Positions 60,178 through 64,000 of a stretch of 64,000 nt of DNA are shown one piece after another; position 1 is the stretch's first letter, and the number at the start of each line of letters is the position of its first letter. Under the pieces are notes generated by a model. That model ran no database searches and was not told the DNA's origin. It saw only the letters and a program-made list of their open reading frames with translations. The position numbers and the translations under genes are program-made. The stretch is taken from the NCBI GenBank assembly GCA_013361095.1, contig JAATWA010000001.1, forward strand, positions 2,148,501 through 2,212,500, written 5' to 3'. Source of the stretch: Pseudanabaena biceps. GTDB lineage: Bacteria > Cyanobacteriota > Cyanobacteriia > Pseudanabaenales > Pseudanabaenaceae.

Positions 60178-60216
60178 CAAAGAGATTGGCATGACTTCGT
60201 GATGCCAATCTCTTTG
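60178..60216 (-). terminator. Ferredoxin gene terminator
   Basis: CAAAGAGATTGGCAT and exact complement around a 9-base loop, twelve bases after the ferredoxin stop. Confidence 0.82.
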
Positions 60217-60227
60217 TTTCTTTGCAC

Positions 60228-60449
60228 CTAGCTTCTTACTAGCTCTAGACGTTCTTCTGGCAAAATTGCACCCTGTATGGGACAAACCTGTAAACAAACT
60301 CCACAATCAATACAGACTGTAGGATCAATCTTAAACCAAATAGTCCCTTTTTCATTTGCACCCTGACCCTGCTCAATACAAGCAACAGGACAAGCTGGAA
60401 CACATTCAGCAATCCCTTCACAGATATTCGACACGATTGTATAAGCCAT
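60228..60449 (-). CDS. Bacterial-type ferredoxin, two [4Fe-4S] clusters
   Basis: 73 residues with two cysteine sets: CEGIAECVPACPVAC and CIDCGVCLQVCP, the second being the regular CxxCxxCxxxCP. The first is the variant with a longer gap after its first cysteine, as in other cyanobacterial 8Fe ferredoxins. It carries low-potential electrons; the partner is not indicated by the neighbourhood. Monocistronic with its own terminator. Confidence 0.93.
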   Translation of the reverse strand: MAYTIVSNICEGIAECVPACPVACIEQGQGANEKGTIWFKIDPTVCIDCGVCLQVCPIQGAILPEERLELVRS

Positions 60450-60555
60450 ATTGTGTCTATGTTTTGGAGTTTCTTAGAAATTTTGAAGTAACTTATATAT
60501 AACTAAATATAACCTAGCAATAACTATTTCACGAAAATTAACATAACTTTTGCGG

Positions 60556-60583
60556 TTGTAATTTCTAATTTTTCATGTACTAT
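60556..60583 (+). promoter_or_regulatory. Possible promoter of the surface-protein gene
   Basis: TTGTAA at 60556 and TACTAT at 60578 with a 16-base spacer resemble a sigma-70 promoter. If used, the leader to the gene at 61060 would be about 470 nt and would include all three structured repeats. Confidence 0.35.
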
Positions 60584-60706
60584 GATTTCATGGCAGCTAA
60601 ACCGTAGGAAGTTAACTGCAATCAAACTATACCTCTACTAAATACTTGCCGATTAAGAGTTAGGTAGGTTGAGTCTTGATCAATAGGTAATATTCAGTTT
60701 AAGTAA

Positions 60707-60750
60707 CTTAGTTTTAGCGAGACTAAGTGGTGATGACAAAGAAAAGTCAT
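60707..60750 (+). ncRNA. Leader repeat unit 1: hairpin-TGGTG-hairpin
   Basis: CTTAGT (60707) pairs with ACTAAG (60722-60727), then TGGTG, then ATGAC (60733-60737) pairs with GTCAT (60746-60750). Downstream ATAAAGCGCTAACTG is shared with unit 3. The structural reading is inference from sequence. Confidence 0.5.
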
Positions 60751-60787
60751 ACTTTTACTGATAAAGCGCTAACTGCTCAATAAGTAG

Positions 60788-60832
60788 CCTGAAATAGACA
60801 ATTCAGGTGGTGATGGTCATAGAAAAAGCCAT
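60788..60832 (+). ncRNA. Leader repeat unit 2: hairpin-TGGTG-hairpin
   Basis: CCTGAA (60788) pairs with TTCAGG (60802-60807), then TGGTG, then ATGG (60813) pairs with CCAT (60829-60832). Both stems differ in sequence from unit 1 but keep pairing and position. Confidence 0.5.
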
Positions 60833-60917
60833 GACTTATTGCAGTTTAGTCCAAGTGAGTACCTCACATTTCAGTAAGTTGCTGAATAGCAAATTAATAT
60901 TTTTGGTAACTATGTAA

Positions 60918-60964
60918 CTTGGCTTTGACGCAGTCGGGTGGTGATGATCACAGGTTTAGATCAT
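60918..60964 (+). ncRNA. Leader repeat unit 3: hairpin-TGGTG-hairpin
   Basis: CTTGGCT (60918) can pair with AGTCGGG (60932-60938) using G:U pairs, then TGGTG, then ATGATC (60944) pairs with GATCAT (60959-60964). Followed by TTAAAGCGTTAACTG as in unit 1. Confidence 0.5.
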
Positions 60965-61059
60965 GCAAGTTATTAAAGCGTTAACTGACTCATATTTATA
61001 GTGGCTTACTTAAATGTAAGGCGCTATTGTACAAACTACTTTAATTTGATTGCAAAAAC

Positions 61060-61689
61060 ATGAAACTGTCTAACCTAATTTTGGGCGCAGCTGCTACTAC
61101 TGTTGCCTTGACTGCATTTACAACTTCTTCACAAGCTGCTTCCGTTACGTTGACTGGAAATGACTCTAGCTCGGTGACTGTTGATAGCAATCAAGATTAT
61201 GAGTTCAGTTTTGTAAGATCTAATGGATCTTTTCAAACAAACTTTTATGTGCCTTCCACAACTTCTATCGGTATCACCGAAGCCTCTCCTGGTTATACAT
61301 CTCTTTTGCCAGACTTTCCTGGAACCTGTGCAGTTTGCTCCTTCGTAAGCAAAATTACTCTAAACTATTTTGTTCTAGAAACTGTTAAGGCTAATCCAGG
61401 TGATGTTGTTCCTTTCTATGATTTCTCCACTGGTAAACAAGGCTCTAGCTTGAACATTGCATTGGCAGTTGCTTCATCTTCTGCTGGTTCGAGCTATGTA
61501 GGTAATGCTAGTGAATTTTTGATCAAACTAAATGATCGCTTTGGTGATAGAGACTTTAACGACTTTGTTGTAAAAGCTAAAGCTGTTCCTGTTCCTGGGA
61601 TCGTTCCTGGCATCGCCTTGGCTGCTGCTTTCTTGGGTAGCAAAGCTCTCAAGCGTAATAAGAAAGAAGCAATCGAGTCTGTTGCTTAG
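61060..61689 (+). CDS. Exported protein with DUF4114-like segment and PEP-CTERM-like sorting tail
   Basis: 209 residues. Signal peptide LILGAAATTVALTAFTTSSQ-AA. A strand-rich body ends in LNDRFGDRDFNDFVVKAKA, similar to the DUF4114 ending of the large exoprotein at 9163. The C-terminus VPVPGIVPGIALAAAFLGSK-ALKRNKK has the layout of PEP-CTERM/PTPA-CTERM sorting signals: short proline motif, hydrophobic helix, basic cluster. Such proteins are processed by exosortase-type enzymes and released or anchored at the surface. The 610-bp upstream region is unusually long and carries three structured repeats. Confidence 0.75.
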   Translation: MKLSNLILGAAATTVALTAFTTSSQAASVTLTGNDSSSVTVDSNQDYEFSFVRSNGSFQTNFYVPSTTSIGITEASPGYTSLLPDFPGTCAVCSFVSKITLNYFVLETVKANPGDVVPFYDFSTGKQGSSLNIALAVASSSAGSSYVGNASEFLIKLNDRFGDRDFNDFVVKAKAVPVPGIVPGIALAAAFLGSKALKRNKKEAIESVA

Positions 61690-61729
61690 TTCTTTCACTA
61701 GATAGGTAGTCTCGATTGAATATAAAGCT

Positions 61730-61772
61730 TCAAAAGTTGTGGCAAATGTGCAGCGTCTGCCACAACTTTTGA
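61730..61772 (+). terminator. Terminator of the surface-protein gene
   Basis: TCAAAAGTTGTGGCA and exact complement around a 13-base loop, 40 bases after the stop. Confidence 0.8.
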
Positions 61773-61853
61773 TATTTTAATTATGTCAACCATCAGCTAC
61801 AGTTCAAGAATTTAAAAGATTTCTTGATTTTAAGAAATTCAGAAATCTTTGTA

Positions 61854-61984
61854 CAGCAATTCTTATTATGAAACCAATTTTGGGGTTTGCAGCGCCCTAG
61901 AGGCTGTAAACCCCAAAATTGGTTTTTTGAAAGCCAGCCTTAGGCTGGCTTTCAAAAAACCAGTTTTTATAATGAGAATTGCTG
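61854..61984. mobile_element. 131-bp MITE-like element, copy 1
   Basis: Ends CAGCAATTCTTATTAT and ATAATGAGAATTGCTG form imperfect terminal inverted repeats. The interior is two adjoining palindromes: 61871-61925 (arms AAACCAATTTTGGGGTTT) and 61921-61961 (arms GGTTTTTTGAAAGCCAGCC). A second copy of equal length lies in opposite orientation at 63256-63386; stems are nearly identical, loops differ. Confidence 0.8.
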
Positions 61985-62011
61985 AGCTCTGTAACTAAGA
62001 GTTGTAGAAAT

Positions 62012-62053
62012 AAACAAACGGGATATAGCATGAAGCTATGTCCCGTTTGTTTT
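62012..62053. repeat. 18-bp-arm hairpin upstream of the glycosyltransferase
   Basis: AAACAAACGGGATATAGC against GCTATGTCCCGTTTGTTT, one mismatch, 6-base loop, 26 bases before the start codon. Confidence 0.75.
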
Positions 62054-62079
62054 AGGTATGTTCGGCATTAAAGAATTTT

Positions 62080-63219
62080 ATGAAGACATTACAGATCGGT
62101 ACGAGTTGGTTTTTGGATGAGGCGGGTGGCTTAGCTCGTGTTTACTATGACTGTATAAATTATTTACCCACAGTGGGGGTAGAGGTTTCTGGATTAGTTA
62201 CTGGAGCTGAGAGTGTAAGACATAGCTCTGGGGGCTTAGTAGAACCCTTTGCACCCACAAATGCCTCCACATGGCAGCGATCGCTAGGTATTAGGAAATT
62301 TGTTAATCGGAGGTTGGCGAGTGGTGACTATGATTTAGTTGTGACACATTTTGCTTTATATACGTTCCCCATACTTGATTGCCTAGGTAAGTTGCCATTA
62401 GTGATGCATTTTCAAGGACCTTGGGCTTTAGAGAGTCGTGCAGAAGGGGCTGGACGCTTATCAACTTTTGGAAAATGGTTGTTAGAGAAACTGGTTTATA
62501 GCCGAGTAAATGGGTTTATTGTTTTATCGGAAGCTTTTCGACAAATATTGCATGAGACTTATAATGTGCCGCTTGCAAAAATTTTTGTGGTGGGAGCAGG
62601 GACAAATACGGCGACCTATGATGTAGACATGACGATCGCACAGGCAAGAGAAAAGTTAGGATGGCCGAAAGATCGCAGAATTATTTTATGTGTGCGCCGC
62701 CTTGCTAAACGGATGGGAATTGAGAATTTAATCTCGGCGATCGCATCAGTTCGTGAGCAACATCCTGATGTGCTGTTATTAATTGCAGGCAAGGGGGCGA
62801 TCGCCACAAATCTCCAAGCACAAATTGCAGAGTTGGAGTTGCAGGATCATGTAAAGCTATTAGGATTTGTGGCGGATCAAGACTTGCCGACAGCCTATAG
62901 AGCCGCCGAGTTATCGATTGTACCAACTATATCTTTAGAGGGATTTGGTCTAATTGTGATTGAGTCTTTAGCAGCTGGTACACCTGTTTTAGGCACGCCA
63001 ATCGGTGGGATTCCAGAAATTTTAAGCCCTTTTTCTATGGATCTAGTCCTTGAGGGAAGTAGCAGCGACCAACTAGCAAGAGGGATGAATGAAGCTTTGT
63101 CTGGACAAAGAAAAATGCCGAGTGCTGAAGAATGCCAGAATTATGCCAGACAAAATTATGATTGGCAAGTGATCGCGACTCAGATCAAGAGTGTTTATGA
63201 GAGAGTTGCTAGTAAATAA
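62080..63219 (+). CDS. Family 4 glycosyltransferase
   Basis: 379 residues. N-terminal domain LQIGTSWFLDEAGGLARVYY with the acceptor-side glycine loop; C-terminal donor domain with ILCVRRLAKRMGIENLISAI, IAGKGAIATNLQ, VKLLGFVADQDLPTAY and the EX7E motif EGFGLIVIESLAAGTPVLG. It should transfer a sugar to a lipid- or protein-linked acceptor. The gene is isolated and is flanked on each side by an inverted copy of the same 131-bp element. Confidence 0.92.
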   Translation: MKTLQIGTSWFLDEAGGLARVYYDCINYLPTVGVEVSGLVTGAESVRHSSGGLVEPFAPTNASTWQRSLGIRKFVNRRLASGDYDLVVTHFALYTFPILDCLGKLPLVMHFQGPWALESRAEGAGRLSTFGKWLLEKLVYSRVNGFIVLSEAFRQILHETYNVPLAKIFVVGAGTNTATYDVDMTIAQAREKLGWPKDRRIILCVRRLAKRMGIENLISAIASVREQHPDVLLLIAGKGAIATNLQAQIAELELQDHVKLLGFVADQDLPTAYRAAELSIVPTISLEGFGLIVIESLAAGTPVLGTPIGGIPEILSPFSMDLVLEGSSSDQLARGMNEALSGQRKMPSAEECQNYARQNYDWQVIATQIKSVYERVASK

Positions 63220-63255
63220 TTAGTTGTTTAAAATAAAATTCCATAAAGTGACATC

Positions 63256-63386
63256 CAGCAATTCTCACTATAAAAATTGATTTTTTGAAAGCCAGCCGTA
63301 GGCTGGCTTTCAAAAAACCAATTTTGGGGTTTGCAGCGCCTAAAGCCCTGCAAACCCCAAAATTGGTTTCATAGTGATAATTGCTG
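63256..63386. mobile_element. 131-bp MITE-like element, copy 2 (inverted)
   Basis: Reverse-complement relative of 61854-61984. Ends CAGCAATTCTCACTAT and ATAGTGATAATTGCTG; inner palindromes at 63281-63317 and 63315-63369. Also a likely terminator for both convergent neighbours. Confidence 0.8.
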
Positions 63387-63421
63387 AGTTGTACCCCGCA
63401 GGGGTGCAACTTTATGGAATT

Positions 63422-64000
63422 TTATTTATTCTGTAAGGATTTTAATTCTCGCAAAATTACCATCAATCCTTTGTTTTGATGATCGATTTGTTCGGAAATT
63501 TTTTCCATGCGATCGCTTAAAACTTTGATGCACTTGTCTTGGTGATCGATACGATTGCTGAGATCATTAAATCTAGCCACAACTTCGCGCTGAATTAAGT
63601 TCTCAATCCCTTGCACTAATAAAGTCTCAGTTGAGGTTAGCCTATTTAGAATCATTTGCAGATTTGGCTCTTCATCTTGCTTAACCTGTCTACTCGTAGT
63701 AACAGTAGACATGAATGAAGCAGCAGTATGTGCTGGCTCAGGAGGCAAAAAGCTTTGAATTCTTGAGACTAATACATCAGCTTCAAAGGGCTTTTCGAGA
63801 AAATCAAATTCTGTAAATGGCTCAGGTACATGCTCAGTTACTTGCTCTTTGAGCCCTGAAATCATGATCACTGGGACTTTCTGTAGCCCTTCAACGCGAC
63901 GGATTGCTTGTAAAGTTTGATAGCCATTATATTTAGGCATCACGAAGTCAAGCAGGATGAGATCAGGAAATGAGCGGCGGGCAGCATCTAATCCTGATTT
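63422..64000 (-). CDS. Response regulator receiver protein (N-terminus beyond window)
   Basis: The frame stays open to the window edge. The visible part has the receiver domain with the phospho-acceptor aspartate in DLILLDFVMPKYNGYQTL, VPVIMISGLKEQV (switch serine) and FDFLEKPFEADVLVSRI (conserved lysine). A linker and a 90-residue C-terminal coiled coil (LSNRIDHQDKCIKVLSDRME) follow instead of a DNA-binding domain. It probably passes a signal through protein contacts. The start codon is not in the window. Confidence 0.85.
   Translation of the reverse strand, partial: KSGLDAARRSFPDLILLDFVMPKYNGYQTLQAIRRVEGLQKVPVIMISGLKEQVTEHVPEPFTEFDFLEKPFEADVLVSRIQSFLPPEPAHTAASFMSTVTTSRQVKQDEEPNLQMILNRLTSTETLLVQGIENLIQREVVARFNDLSNRIDHQDKCIKVLSDRMEKISEQIDHQNKGLMVILRELKSLQNK

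Overview
The window comes from a cyanobacterial chromosome, most likely a gas-vacuolate filamentous lineage such as Pseudanabaena (inference). Support: very frequent HIP1 octamers (GCGATCGC), a cyanobacterial GvpA, CruF-type carotenoid hydroxylase, Tic20-family membrane proteins, a type-A RNase P RNA, CHAT-TPR and NB-ARC-WD40 proteins, and many small toxin-antitoxin modules.

Layout. 1-1.3 kb: MntA/HepT pair, DUF2283 and HicB-like proteins. 1.3-6.3 kb: aminotransferase, FHA-fused class A penicillin-binding protein, HU. 6.7-12.3 kb: two large RTX-type proteins (PhoX-like and phytase-esterase-like) that look exported and may scavenge phosphate. 12.4-15.6 kb: histidine phosphatase and phosphoketolase. 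15.7-22 kb: an accessory island with DUF5615/DUF433, VapBC, a GNAT-PIN-PUA-like fusion with an ASCH partner, an Mrr-type endonuclease, TumE/TumA and several decayed toxin-antitoxin genes. 22-30.7 kb: TIGR03960-type radical SAM protein, two Uma2 proteins, CHAT-TPR protein, a nucleotidyltransferase pair and methyltransferase debris. 31-41 kb: serA, a short element with TGTACA ends, a lone gvpA, prmC, two Tic20-like genes, a TpsB/Omp85 transporter and cobQ. 41-45.7 kb: polysaccharide genes (glycosyltransferase, Wzc-like kinase, sugar transferase) on the minus strand. 45.9-54.1 kb: NB-ARC-WD40 protein, cruF, 7TM-HD phosphodiesterase, rnpB. 54.8-64 kb: SpoIID/LytB protein, pterin dehydratase, galE, rimP-nusA-ylxR, ferredoxin, a surface-sorted protein behind a long repeat-containing leader, a glycosyltransferase and a partial response regulator.

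Two non-coding patterns stand out. First, nearly every intergenic gap holds one to three perfect or near-perfect palindromes with 20-31 bp arms and 3-nt loops. Their outer flanks recur (for example AAAGCGCTGTA, or AGCGATCGCCAAGTGTA) while the palindrome sequence changes, so they look like mosaic MITE-like elements, many doubling as terminators. Second, the leader before the gene at 61060 carries three copies of a hairpin-TGGTG-hairpin unit whose stems differ in sequence but keep pairing, a candidate undescribed structured RNA or protein-binding array. The GNAT-PIN-PUA/ASCH/Mrr island, which is free of HIP1 sites, is the best protein-level candidate for an undescribed defence or conflict system.
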